IMG/VR virus record: IMGVR_UViG_3300022751_000020 | Coordinates: 1-50,498 of that record | Strand: one strand, 5' to 3' | Origin: a virus | DNA length: 50,498 nucleotides | In this document: one piece after another, positions 27,814-37,435 of the stretch | Layout: every line of letters begins with the position of its first letter | How positions within the stretch are numbered: the stretch's first letter is position 1 | Translations under genes and position numbers: made by a program | Notes under the pieces: model-generated | Seen by the model: only the letters and a program-made list of their open reading frames with translations | Told to the model about the DNA's origin: nothing | Database searches by the model: none

Positions 27814-28221
27814 ATGGCAGGTTTCTTTGATCGTTATGCTACATCGCCCGAACTCGAAGAGTCCGGTACGTGGGTTGATTATGGTGACGGACTTAAAGTT
27901 CGTGTTCGCCGCCTAAACTCGAAATTCTCCAAGGACGTTCGGCGTAAGCTGGAAAAGCCCTACTCGGGTCAGTACCGTGGTCGTGAAATGCCGGAATCTC
28001 TCCAGGACGAGCTTCTGAACAAGCAGATGGCGAAGGCGATCATCGTTGACTGGGAAGGGGTTCCGAACCCTGATAGTCCGGAAGAAATGCTGGCCTGCAC
28101 CGAGGAAAACATCCTCCGCATGGTTGGCGAGTTCAAGGACTTCCGAGACGACATCCTTACCGCTGCTATGGAACGCACTACCTTCCAGAAGGAAGATGTG
28201 AGGGAACAGGAAAAAAACTAA
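27814..28221 (+). CDS. Tail assembly chaperone (G-type)
   Basis: ATG 27814 after AGAGGA (a longer frame from 27739 crosses the promoter). The 135-residue acidic protein MAGFFDRYATSPELEESGTW contains VRVRRLNSKFSKDVRRKLEK and KAIIVDWEGVPNPDSPEEML, features of tail chaperones. It stands between tail tube and tape measure and ends with a slippery A AAA AAC, so it is the lambda gpG equivalent. Such proteins bind the tape measure and recruit tail tube subunits. Confidence 0.85.
   Translation: MAGFFDRYATSPELEESGTWVDYGDGLKVRVRRLNSKFSKDVRRKLEKPYSGQYRGREMPESLQDELLNKQMAKAIIVDWEGVPNPDSPEEMLACTEENILRMVGEFKDFRDDILTAAMERTTFQKEDVREQEKN
28212..28218 (+). promoter_or_regulatory. Programmed -1 frameshift site A AAA AAC
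   Basis: The heptamer lies in the right phase (GA A-AAA-AAC TAA) two codons before the stop of the chaperone. Slipping back one base opens the frame CTA AGA GAA CTC and continues to 28577 without a stop, fusing the two chaperone halves. Confidence 0.88.
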
Positions 28222-28577
28222 GAGAACTCCTTGTCTGGGAATTGAAACCAAAACCCGACTTGGAGAAGATGCGAGAAGAAATACTGGAGCGCGGTGAAGA
28301 CCCTGCTCTCTTCCCAATTCTAAATAGCAAGCCTACGATCTTCAGTGATCTCGTTTGGATTTGGGAAGGGTTTCTAGTGTTGACTTCGAGTCGTCAGACA
28401 GGTTATGCTTCCCCACAGCCGATCGCGCTGTCAGAGATACTTGCGTACTGTGAGTTCGCAAGTATCTCTGACCGAGAAGACCGAGATCATTTTCTCCACC
28501 ACGTCCAGCTTCTGGACAACTATACTCTGGCAGACTTCCGGGCTAAGAACAAGCCGAAAGAGGGCAAGAAGCCATGA
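28218..28577 (+). CDS. Tail assembly chaperone T extension (made by -1 frameshift)
   Basis: Reading from 28218 in the -1 frame gives 119 codons, LRELLVWELKPKPDLEKMRE and onward, helical, then ASPQPIALSEILAYCEFASI and a basic end (KNKPKEGKKP). No ATG or good ribosome site begins this frame; the only alternative start is a TTG at 28242, which has no need to be used. The fusion product would have about 254 residues, as in the G-GT pair of many siphophages. ATGA overlap leads into the tape measure. Confidence 0.85.
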   Translation, partial: LRELLVWELKPKPDLEKMREEILERGEDPALFPILNSKPTIFSDLVWIWEGFLVLTSSRQTGYASPQPIALSEILAYCEFASISDREDRDHFLHHVQLLDNYTLADFRAKNKPKEGKKP

Positions 28578-31500
28578 GCGTCTATGAATTAGATATTGAC
28601 GGCAGTGGCGCTCAGGCTGGCGCTGATCGTATTGTCAAAAGCTTCGACTCCATCCGGGCTGCGGCAACTCGGATGGAGGGTGGAGTCAGCGAAGCCGCAC
28701 GTAAAGCGACTTCCAGCTTCAATGCTTTCTCCAGCGTCAAGGGTCCTAGCGATCAGGCTCTGTCGGCCATCCGTCAGCTTTCTACGCTGATGAAGGACTT
28801 TCGTGGTCCCGGTCAAGCGACTGTCAAGAACACGCTGGACTTCCTCAACGGTCTGAAGGCCGTCGGGTCTATGAAGGTGGGCGTCACCGGACTAAGTGGT
28901 CTCTTGTCTGCGTTGTCTGGCTATAAGGGTCCGTCAGCTTCTTCTAGTACGAATACAGCCAAGTTACTCACAGCCTTAGGTAAGTTCTCTGGGCTTGGAG
29001 GTTCTGCCCGAGGTGCCGGTTCTCTAATTACCACGATGAATGGGTATCGCGGGCCAAGTGCATCCTCTGTGCGAAACACTCAGGGACTACTGGACACACT
29101 GAGGACCTTCCAGGCTCCCAAGGGATTGGCTCAGGTAGCTCGTGCATTTGAGGCTCTGGCAGCTTCTGCTCGTGCCGCAACTCGGGACGTCGCTAAGCTG
29201 AAGAGTCTGGCTGCCGGAACTACGACCATAAATGTGAACACCCGTCAGGCTTCTTCTGGTATTCAGGGTCTCGTTCGTGATCACGGTCTCCTTCATTCAG
29301 CTATCTTCAAGACCCAGACTCTATACCATTCTCTCGGGGCAGTCTTTGCTGGTCGCGCGATCATCAACGCTTCCAATGATATCCTGAGGATTCGAGCTCA
29401 GCTGGAAGCCGCTACTGGTTCTACTCAGCAGGCAGCAGTTCAGTTTCAGTTCCTGAAGGGATATGCTGAAGATCTCGGTCTTGAATTTGTCAGCTTGTCT
29501 CGTTCTTACGGGTTCTTCCTCGGTTCTATCAAAGGGACCAATGTGACGATGGATGAGGCTCGCGAGATATTCGTGGGTTTCTCTACCGCTGCCCGAGCAC
29601 TTCAGCTCTCAACTAGCGACGTAGACGGTGTGTTCCGTGCCCTTGGTCAGATCATGTCCAAGGGTAAGCTTCAGGCTGAAGAGCTCCGTGGTCAGCTGGG
29701 CGATCGTCTCCCAGGTGCTTTCGTGCGTTTCGCTCGTGCGCTGGACATGACCAAGCCCGGTGAGCTGGATGATGCTCTGAAGCGAGGCGCTATCAGCGGA
29801 GACCTTCTCAAGAACGCCATCCTTGAAGTGTCGCGCACAATGGAGGAAGAGTTCTCTGTTTCTGCAGATAAGATGTCTAGGACTGTAGACGCGGCATTCA
29901 ACCGTCTCAAGAATAGCTTCACTTTCGCTTCGTCTGACCTCGGCAACAGTGGTCTCAATCAGGCAATCATAAGCATAACAGATGCTCTTCGTAAGTTCAT
30001 TGAGTCTGAAGGCTTCAATAACGCGATGAAAGTTCTCGGCTTCGCCTTTGAAGTCCTGGGGAATAATATTGAGTTAGTTACTTCTGTTCTAACCGCGCTA
30101 GTCGCGGGAGCGTTCCTAAAGTGGATCGTAGGTATCGGGACGGCAACGAAGGCTATGGTCGGACTCAATGTCGTGACCAAGATGTTCGCGGCCTATTCGG
30201 CAACGACAACTGTAGCTCAGATGGCCGCTGGCCTCGGGAGCGTAGGTGTCGCAGCTACGGGCGCAGGCAGAGCTATGGCGATTCTCAATGTCACCATGAG
30301 GGCGAATATAATTGGGATAATCGTGACCGCTCTAGCTGGCCTGATCTACTACATGGTCAAATTCTCAGAGGCGACCTATACGGCACGTGATGCAATCAAC
30401 GATGTTAACGCCACCGGGACAGCCGCCGACAACTTCTTCAAAACGTACACCCAGAATGTCTTCGACTCCACTAATGCCCTGGCTGGAGAGAATGCAGAAC
30501 TTCGTGAGAATATAACTCTTCGTCTTCGACAGGCTCAGTCGGGAAGAATAGACGGTGGTGTCCGTCGTGGGATGGGGGCAGGCGGTCCGTTCGGCGGCAT
30601 AGTAGATACTTTCCGGGACACTTTCGGTAAGACAGAGGGTGAAGGACTTCGCGTCAACGGTGTTCAAATCACCAATAGGCAGCTTCTCAGGGATGTCGCT
30701 GCGATTACTTCCCAGAACGGAGTTCGTTCTGCTGGGAGAACTGAAGGTTCTATATCCAACTTCGCGGCTACTGCTTCTCGCATCAATGCTGCGACTGAGG
30801 GGAGTTCTGATGCTCAGGCAGTAGCCATCCAGGAAGCTCTGGTTCCTATTCTCCGCGGTCGTTTGAACGCAGTCGTTCAGGAGTTCGAAATGAATCCTCG
30901 GGCCTTCGGGTTCGATGTGAATGCGGTCCTTAACCGTACTGCAAACTCTTCTGACTACAACAATCCAGTTCCCGCGGGAGAGGGTCTGTCCGGTGATCCA
31001 CTGGAACGTCCCGATCGCGCGGGAGCCTCTGAAGCAGCGTCCGCCGCTCGCCAGGAAGCCGCCGATATTGAGCGCGCTATGGATTCTCTTCGTGACCTTC
31101 GTAAGGAAATAGGCTATTCTGAGGCCGCAGTCGCAACCCTCTTAAACGGCTCTACAACGGCGCTAGCCGCGCAAGCTAGGGGTGCCGCTGACGCACAGCT
31201 AGACAACTTCGAAGATGCCTTTGGCGACGTCGCGAAGGGGCAAGCCGGCATGGTTAAGCTGGCACAGGAGATGCGCCGTAGTGGTGCTCTGGATCCTGGT
31301 ATCAATATCAGCGATTACGATTCTGCTCGTGCGGCTGTTGAGAATTACACAGCGGCTCTTCACCAGAATGCCGCCGAAAAAGCTAAAGATCAAGATGTAG
31401 CGACTTCTATTGCTGATCTTCGTAATGAAAATGATGCTCGCGCTCGAGTCGTCCAGCAGATGTCAGAAAGCGGAGGCGCTCTAGAGGAGGCGAATAAGCA

Positions 31501-33961
31501 ACTAGAAATAGAGAACGCTCTTCTCGGTACGAGCTCTGAAAATCGCAATGCTCTAGAACGCCAGCTTTCCGACGAGATAGACCGCCGTAACGAACTGAAT
31601 CGTTCGATGGCCGAGGCCAACGCTCTCCGTGACCTAAATTCTTCTCTCGCAGTGGAACAGGATATGGCGGGCCTAGCCGGACAAGGCTTCAGTCGCGAGG
31701 AATTAGACTATTATCGTGAGCTTTACACGTACCGTCAGCAGTTGATCAACGATAACTACGAAGGCGATCGTCTTCGTAACATGATGGCGATACGAACTGC
31801 TACTCTTGATCTTGCTAATGTGACTCGTCAGGCCGCTGAGGAGGAAGAAAAGCTTCGCCAGCTTTCTGCTGATCAAGCCGACGCGATCGTAGGTGCGTTC
31901 CGGGACGGTGCTGAAGCCGGCGACAACTTCCTTAAGACGATGAAGAATATCTTCAACGATCTCAAGAACATCATGCTGGATTTCGTACTCTACAACCCAC
32001 TCCGTGAGTTCCTGGCGTCTACCTTAACCGGAGGCGCAGGCGGGACTCCACAGCAGAGAAGTTCTACTACTCTTCAGGACGTAGTCAACTCTGCTCCTAG
32101 TGTTATGACCGGGATCAGTAATGTTGCTGGACTCGGAGGCTTTGGTCCGACTGATACGGTGACGCAGGGTGTCCCCTCTAGTTCGCAGATTGCCAACTCG
32201 CCCGCCGCTCAAGCGACGGCTGCCGGAATGTCACAGGCTCTTGACCCTCTAAGTGACATGATCGTAGTTGCGGGACAACGCCAGACGAAGGACACTCAGG
32301 CCGACATCAATGTCGCAAGGAGAAGTCAGGGTGACCCGTTCGAACGAGTGAAGCAGGTCTTCGACTTCAAGAGTAACGGTAAAGCTCTGTTGAATGCGGG
32401 CAATAGTCTTGCCGGTGCCGCTCAGGCGGCGGGTAATGCGTTCGCAGCGTTCGGTATGGGGCAGGGTGTCGGCAAGATGCTCGGCTTGGGTCGTACAGGC
32501 TCTAACGTTCTTGGTGGTGCAGCAGCAGGTTTCTCGGTAGGTGGTCCTATCGGCGGCGCTATCGGTGCAGCGGCAGGACTCATCGGTTCTATTCTTTTCA
32601 AGAAGAAGGACCCCTCGTCCTACTCCAACGTGACAGTAGGAGCCGACGGAGTAGCTACCGGAGGAAGCGGATCTATCTACGGTAAGGGAGATCGGGAACT
32701 AGCAGCTAAGTACGGCAAGGCTGGCGCAAGTCTGTTCAATGACTTTGCCGAGTCGTACGACGCCACTCTTCGCGCTGGAAACTATGGTACGTTCGGTAAG
32801 AGCCAGTGGAAGATCAACGGTGAGAAGACCGATCTAGACTTCTACTCCCTCACCGGAGGAATGAAGAAGGGTAAACCCACCGGACGCGAAGGTATTGACT
32901 GGATCAAGGGTACGGCCGAAGAAGTTCAGGGATTTGCTCTACGTAATCAGTTGAATTCTGGACAAATCGGCGGATTCACCGGCGCACTGGCAACAGTCGC
33001 CAAGAATACGAAGGGTACTACAGTCGACGAGATCCAGCAGGACTTCGCCGTCGGTAAGGCATATGACGAGTTCGTCACCGCCTCTTTCGGTATTTCGGAA
33101 GCCGCCAGTGAAGTTAAGAAGCTCAACGAGACCACGAATAAACTGGCCCGTCAGGCTCGTGAGCTCGGTCTTTCTGAAGGGACTCTGTTTCGAGCTCGTG
33201 ATCGTATCCTACAAGGTCTTAAGAAAGACTTCGACTATGAGATTAGTCAGGGCATTCTAGGTTACGAGAATCCAGCTCTAGCTTCATACAATCAGCTGGA
33301 AAAAGAGTATCGTGAAGCTGTAGAAAATGGCATGGCCGTCGGCGGCGATCTCATAGCCGTTGAGAAATACTACGGAATGCAGAGAATTGAGCTGACCAAG
33401 AAGGTCGCTGAAGAGCAGAACAATATATACGAGGATCTTCTCGCGTCCATGACTGCATCTAGCAGTTCGCCGCTGGGACCAGAAGCAGTCTTCAATAACG
33501 CTCAGCGGAGGTTCAACACTCTTCGCGATGAATTGAGTGCTGGGAACTATAAGAACATCGGTGATCTAGACACTACGGCCAATAATTACCTTGATGCAGC
33601 ACGAAGCATGGAGGGGGGCGGCTCAGGCTTCTTCGACATCTTCACTCAGGTTACTGACTTCCTACAACTGATGTCCGGTCGTACCGAAGTAGACATGGAC
33701 ACCGGCGGAACTATCGAACTTCCCGCGTTCCCGAGCCTGGATTCACTAGTCGCAGAGATAACCGCCAGTAATGCTGAAATGACTGAGATTCAGAACGGCA
33801 TCGGAGTAGCAATTGTTGAAGGTTCAGCTGAGACAGTAGCAGCGGTACAGGGTCTCAATCTGACCCTTGAGCAGATCCGGGATCTTCTAGGAGGCTCGCC
33901 TGCCTTTGCCAGTAGGAGCACAGAGCTTGTTCGTTCTATGACCAATAAGGTAGCGTTATGA
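28574..33961 (+). CDS. Tail tape measure protein (1,795 aa)
   Basis: Longest gene in the window. N-terminal 400 residues are helical with repeated KGPSASSxxNTxxLLxxL-like units (near residues 115, 155), then the tape-measure core around residues 250-470 with GFSTAARALQLSTSDVDGVF, FRALGQIMSKGKLQAEELRG and QLGDRLPGA, the hallmark of this family. Hydrophobic spans at about 499-520, 577-597 and the Gly-rich 1296-1344 (NVLGGAAAGFSVGGPIGGAI) fit membrane insertion during DNA entry. A length of 1,795 residues predicts a tail of roughly 270 nm at about 0.15 nm per residue, an inference from known siphophages. Confidence 0.95.
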   Translation: MSVYELDIDGSGAQAGADRIVKSFDSIRAAATRMEGGVSEAARKATSSFNAFSSVKGPSDQALSAIRQLSTLMKDFRGPGQATVKNTLDFLNGLKAVGSMKVGVTGLSGLLSALSGYKGPSASSSTNTAKLLTALGKFSGLGGSARGAGSLITTMNGYRGPSASSVRNTQGLLDTLRTFQAPKGLAQVARAFEALAASARAATRDVAKLKSLAAGTTTINVNTRQASSGIQGLVRDHGLLHSAIFKTQTLYHSLGAVFAGRAIINASNDILRIRAQLEAATGSTQQAAVQFQFLKGYAEDLGLEFVSLSRSYGFFLGSIKGTNVTMDEAREIFVGFSTAARALQLSTSDVDGVFRALGQIMSKGKLQAEELRGQLGDRLPGAFVRFARALDMTKPGELDDALKRGAISGDLLKNAILEVSRTMEEEFSVSADKMSRTVDAAFNRLKNSFTFASSDLGNSGLNQAIISITDALRKFIESEGFNNAMKVLGFAFEVLGNNIELVTSVLTALVAGAFLKWIVGIGTATKAMVGLNVVTKMFAAYSATTTVAQMAAGLGSVGVAATGAGRAMAILNVTMRANIIGIIVTALAGLIYYMVKFSEATYTARDAINDVNATGTAADNFFKTYTQNVFDSTNALAGENAELRENITLRLRQAQSGRIDGGVRRGMGAGGPFGGIVDTFRDTFGKTEGEGLRVNGVQITNRQLLRDVAAITSQNGVRSAGRTEGSISNFAATASRINAATEGSSDAQAVAIQEALVPILRGRLNAVVQEFEMNPRAFGFDVNAVLNRTANSSDYNNPVPAGEGLSGDPLERPDRAGASEAASAARQEAADIERAMDSLRDLRKEIGYSEAAVATLLNGSTTALAAQARGAADAQLDNFEDAFGDVAKGQAGMVKLAQEMRRSGALDPGINISDYDSARAAVENYTAALHQNAAEKAKDQDVATSIADLRNENDARARVVQQMSESGGALEEANKQLEIENALLGTSSENRNALERQLSDEIDRRNELNRSMAEANALRDLNSSLAVEQDMAGLAGQGFSREELDYYRELYTYRQQLINDNYEGDRLRNMMAIRTATLDLANVTRQAAEEEEKLRQLSADQADAIVGAFRDGAEAGDNFLKTMKNIFNDLKNIMLDFVLYNPLREFLASTLTGGAGGTPQQRSSTTLQDVVNSAPSVMTGISNVAGLGGFGPTDTVTQGVPSSSQIANSPAAQATAAGMSQALDPLSDMIVVAGQRQTKDTQADINVARRSQGDPFERVKQVFDFKSNGKALLNAGNSLAGAAQAAGNAFAAFGMGQGVGKMLGLGRTGSNVLGGAAAGFSVGGPIGGAIGAAAGLIGSILFKKKDPSSYSNVTVGADGVATGGSGSIYGKGDRELAAKYGKAGASLFNDFAESYDATLRAGNYGTFGKSQWKINGEKTDLDFYSLTGGMKKGKPTGREGIDWIKGTAEEVQGFALRNQLNSGQIGGFTGALATVAKNTKGTTVDEIQQDFAVGKAYDEFVTASFGISEAASEVKKLNETTNKLARQARELGLSEGTLFRARDRILQGLKKDFDYEISQGILGYENPALASYNQLEKEYREAVENGMAVGGDLIAVEKYYGMQRIELTKKVAEEQNNIYEDLLASMTASSSSPLGPEAVFNNAQRRFNTLRDELSAGNYKNIGDLDTTANNYLDAARSMEGGGSGFFDIFTQVTDFLQLMSGRTEVDMDTGGTIELPAFPSLDSLVAEITASNAEMTEIQNGIGVAIVEGSAETVAAVQGLNLTLEQIRDLLGGSPAFASRSTELVRSMTNKVAL

Positions 33962-36900
33962 GTCGTGTGACATATCTGTTTGAAGCTACTCCCTACGATC
34001 CCTCACTTCCGGGTCTGAGGAACGTTAACTTTTCGTCCGGTCTTCTTGAAGAGACGATACCCGGATCCTCGGCTTCTTTCCCTGTACGTCTAGCGGAAAC
34101 GTTCTCGTACGAGGTTACTATTTTCTCGGACGGTAATCCAGGATCGACTTCCACTTCTATCGGAACCTGCGTAGTCAACAACGTGGACGGCAGGTTCGAT
34201 CATCTACTTCTACACAACTGGGATGATCGTCCTTTAGTCATCAAGCAGGGTATTCGTGGTCAAAGTTATGGGGACTACTCAACTCTCTTTGTAGGTAGGA
34301 CTCTGGAAGCCACTGCCGACGGGACTAACCTAGTCTTCTCACTGAAAGATAATGGTGCCAAGTTAATCAAGATGGCCCAGACTCTAACCTATCTCGGGAC
34401 GGGTGGTAAAGAAGGTGGAGCCGATCTTCGCGGTCTGGAGAAGCCTCTGCTTTACGGCGATGTTCGTAACGCCAATCCTGTCCTGGTAGACCCCATCCGT
34501 CTGACTTATCAGTTCAGCACTGATCCCCTGACTAGCATCACGGGAATCTACAATAGGGCGATCCCGTTGACGTTCTCGGCGGACTACCCCACCTATGCTC
34601 ATCTTCTCGCTGCACCTCTCCTGCCGGGATCGTATTCTAGTTGTAGGGCTGAGGGTTTTATTCGGTTAGGTGCGCCACCCGACGGCCTACTCACAGGCTC
34701 TGTTCGTGGTCCGAAGTACTCCGACTTCCTCGGAAACATGGCTCGTCTCATCCTCAAAAACAAGGGAGGCTTCGTAGACGCTGACTTTGATCTCACGAGT
34801 TTCAATCAACTAGATACAGACTTCCCGTACGATTTTGAGGGTATGTATTACCGCCAACCCACATTCCAGTGGAATGAGTTTCTGGATACGATTGCTACTT
34901 CTATCAACGGATACTGGTATCTGTCTCGCACCGGCTTAATTCGCCTGGAACAATTCAAGTTTCGCACTCCCTCGGCGGTAATTCGGTCAGAGGATATGGT
35001 GAATCTGTCTCGAGTCTCTTCACCTGCTCCGGTGAAGAAAGTCAAGGTAGACTATGCGCGCAACCCCCATGTCGTAGACACGAGTGAATACACAATCCCG
35101 CGTAGTACCTTCAACGGCTTTATCTCAAAGTCTCACCAGTTTATTCAGACCGACAGTAACGGTTCGGGCGGAACCTACGTCACGGATGCCGTCTTCAAGG
35201 TATTCTTAGACGACGAGCAGATTAACGATCTAGGTCTGGTCACCTTTGAGGTACTTCCAGGTTCCGCCTCGGGCATCACTATCGACTCCACTGGTGCAAT
35301 ATTCTTCCCGACTTCTGGCTCAGTCAGTCGTACAGCAACTCTGAGAGCTAACTTCGGCGAGTACGCGGTAGATGCTAACTTCACAGTCACGAAGAGCATG
35401 GGGTCTCTCAAGAGAATTGAATTATCCTCTAATCGCAACCATATCTTGATCAGTGACTCCGGTGCTCTAGAGGGGAACCAGGATGTGACTGTGACTGTCA
35501 CAACTACAGGGACCACACTCACTTCTCTCACTGTAGAAGACAATCTCGGGAATTTCTATACTCCTACGAATAACGGCAACGGGACATACACCTTCTCGAC
35601 CTCTCAGATTCTTCCCATCCAACTAGCCTACTGGCTGGTCTGGAAAGCCTACGATTCTGTAGGTTTGAAGCAGTCTATCCAAACCAGGATTCGCAGAGGT
35701 ACTGTTGCGCCGGTGATCTTACCGATCCGCCCCGGCTCAAACGAGATCAGGCTCACGATTTATCAGCGGTCAATCACGGAACCTGCTCTACCTAGTGTGA
35801 ACGCAGTCTTCTCGTTTATTACAGGTCACACGACAGGTCTGAATAACGGCTGGCTGGAACGTATCCCGCCGATCAACGGACTACCAGTTTGGACTTCCGA
35901 TGTCTTGTTGAACACTTCTGGCACGACCATGACCATAACTCCAGGGCTGTGGAGTCCTGTTAAGACTGCTGCACCGACTGTCGCTCAGCAGATCATAGAC
36001 CTGTTCAACATAACTGAGATTAATACCGACTCTATTCTTTCTCAAGTAATTCACATGGACGAGCTGGAAGTTGTTCTAGACGCGAGAACTCTGGTCGAAG
36101 GTCAGCCAGTCTCTGTCAAGTTCCTAGAGTTCCGCGGATCACAGATAACTGAGAATACAGCGACAGCCTATACTCTAGGTCTCCTCGGGGCCGAGACTGA
36201 AGATGGCACAGCTTTTATTCTCAACATGAACAACGTCAAGGTGAGTCCGGACAAGACCCTCGCTCAAAGATTCTCCGAAGTAGGAGTGATCGCGGAAAAT
36301 GCTTCAGCCGGTTATACAGAACTCGCTAACTTAATAGCTACAGAGTCGGGAGTTCGAGCAGAGGTTATTTCCCAGCTCACTGCTTCATTCAATACGAACA
36401 ATACTCTAGTTACAGCTTCTATTAACGAGATACGGGAGATCGTCATAGGGCCTGATGGTCCTGAAGCGAGAGCCGTACTTCAGGTTGATGCGTTCGGCAA
36501 CTTGGCAGGTATTGTCACCAGTGCTAACGAACTCATAGGTCGTATCGGAATCATCGCCGGCCTCACTGAGATCTGTGCCCCCGATGGTAGTGTACTAGCT
36601 TCTTTTTCCCAGGTCGGTAGTCTAGCGTACATCAGCAATCTCTTAGTAGATAAGGTAGCCTTCAACTCAGTAGGTACAGAACAGCTTCTGGACGACTCTG
36701 TTACGGCTGCTTCACAGGCCTCGAACGGAGCCTCCTGGAGCGGGTCTGGCATAGGTACGTATGTGGCAGTCGTTAGCTATACGGTCAATCTAGCTTATCC
36801 TGGGGACCTGATCTTAATAGGTTCTTTGCAGCTAACTCACGCCGGACAAGGTTACGCTTTCCGCCTAATGGTAGATGGGAACGAAGTTCAGTCAGGGACA

Positions 36901-37050
36901 GGTAATGAAGACCACTATCTCCCGATGCAGGGGAGAATATGGATCGGGACAGCCGGTAGCAAGACTGTGTCTATTGAGGTTGCAGGTGCGGTGGGTGTGT
37001 CATTGAATCCTGGTGCCGCTTCTCTAGTGACTATCAGGAGGTATCGTTGA
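33958..37050 (+). CDS. Tail hub/central tail tip protein (1,030 aa)
   Basis: ATGA overlap with the tape measure gene. The first 400 residues resemble phage tail hub or distal tail proteins (VTYLFEATPYDPSLPGLRNV, SYGDYSTLFVGRTLEATADG, FQWNEFLDTIATSINGYWYL). Residues about 430-600 hold Ig-like segments (FEVLPGSASGITIDSTGAIF). Residues 760-900 form a helical region with repeated INEIREIV-like elements and a lambda gpJ-like fibre stem. The last 150 residues are a beta-domain with GQGYAFRLMVDGNEVQSGTG. It likely forms the tail tip and links to the receptor-binding proteins. Confidence 0.75.
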   Translation: MSRVTYLFEATPYDPSLPGLRNVNFSSGLLEETIPGSSASFPVRLAETFSYEVTIFSDGNPGSTSTSIGTCVVNNVDGRFDHLLLHNWDDRPLVIKQGIRGQSYGDYSTLFVGRTLEATADGTNLVFSLKDNGAKLIKMAQTLTYLGTGGKEGGADLRGLEKPLLYGDVRNANPVLVDPIRLTYQFSTDPLTSITGIYNRAIPLTFSADYPTYAHLLAAPLLPGSYSSCRAEGFIRLGAPPDGLLTGSVRGPKYSDFLGNMARLILKNKGGFVDADFDLTSFNQLDTDFPYDFEGMYYRQPTFQWNEFLDTIATSINGYWYLSRTGLIRLEQFKFRTPSAVIRSEDMVNLSRVSSPAPVKKVKVDYARNPHVVDTSEYTIPRSTFNGFISKSHQFIQTDSNGSGGTYVTDAVFKVFLDDEQINDLGLVTFEVLPGSASGITIDSTGAIFFPTSGSVSRTATLRANFGEYAVDANFTVTKSMGSLKRIELSSNRNHILISDSGALEGNQDVTVTVTTTGTTLTSLTVEDNLGNFYTPTNNGNGTYTFSTSQILPIQLAYWLVWKAYDSVGLKQSIQTRIRRGTVAPVILPIRPGSNEIRLTIYQRSITEPALPSVNAVFSFITGHTTGLNNGWLERIPPINGLPVWTSDVLLNTSGTTMTITPGLWSPVKTAAPTVAQQIIDLFNITEINTDSILSQVIHMDELEVVLDARTLVEGQPVSVKFLEFRGSQITENTATAYTLGLLGAETEDGTAFILNMNNVKVSPDKTLAQRFSEVGVIAENASAGYTELANLIATESGVRAEVISQLTASFNTNNTLVTASINEIREIVIGPDGPEARAVLQVDAFGNLAGIVTSANELIGRIGIIAGLTEICAPDGSVLASFSQVGSLAYISNLLVDKVAFNSVGTEQLLDDSVTAASQASNGASWSGSGIGTYVAVVSYTVNLAYPGDLILIGSLQLTHAGQGYAFRLMVDGNEVQSGTGNEDHYLPMQGRIWIGTAGSKTVSIEVAGAVGVSLNPGAASLVTIRRYR

Positions 37051-37418
37051 GTAATTTCTTCATAGGTGTGCCCGGCGAAAAGCCTCGTCTTCTCGTCAAT
37101 GATCTCCGGAGTGCGAAAGAACTTTGCGAACCGGGCGACGTGATCATAAAGAGCGACGAGGTTAAAGACTTCCTAATCGCTAAAGATGGGAGATCTTTAA
37201 CTACAGCCCCTGTCAGTATAGATCTAGAGAAGTCAATACTTCGCGCTCGCAGGAACGCCTTACTGGCAGAAACCGACTGGACCCAGCTTGGGGACAGCGC
37301 ACTAACGAAGAAGAAGAAAGACGAATACCTAGCTTACCGCAAGTCTCTTCGGGATATACCGGAGATCCAAGCTGGAAAGAAAGTAGAAGACATCGTATGG
37401 CCGAAAAAGCCTGCCTAA
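37047..37418 (+). CDS. Tail fibre assembly-like protein (123 aa)
   Basis: TTG start in a TTGA overlap with AGGAGG upstream. The C-terminal half contains RARRNALLAETDWTQLGDSA, then KKKKDEYLAYRKSLRDIP, the signature of small phage tail proteins and tail-fibre assembly chaperones (RN.LLAETDWTQL.D......EWL.YRQALRDIP). The N-terminal 60 residues form a separate small domain. Placed just before the tailspike gene, it may help to fold or attach it. Confidence 0.75.
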   Translation: MSNFFIGVPGEKPRLLVNDLRSAKELCEPGDVIIKSDEVKDFLIAKDGRSLTTAPVSIDLEKSILRARRNALLAETDWTQLGDSALTKKKKDEYLAYRKSLRDIPEIQAGKKVEDIVWPKKPA

Positions 37419-37435
37419 GATACTGAGGATTTACA

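Noticed and set aside
28242-28577. Independent tail chaperone gene starting at TTG 28242
   Set aside because: No ribosome site; the frame is open upstream to the A AAA AAC slip site, so it is the frameshift extension.
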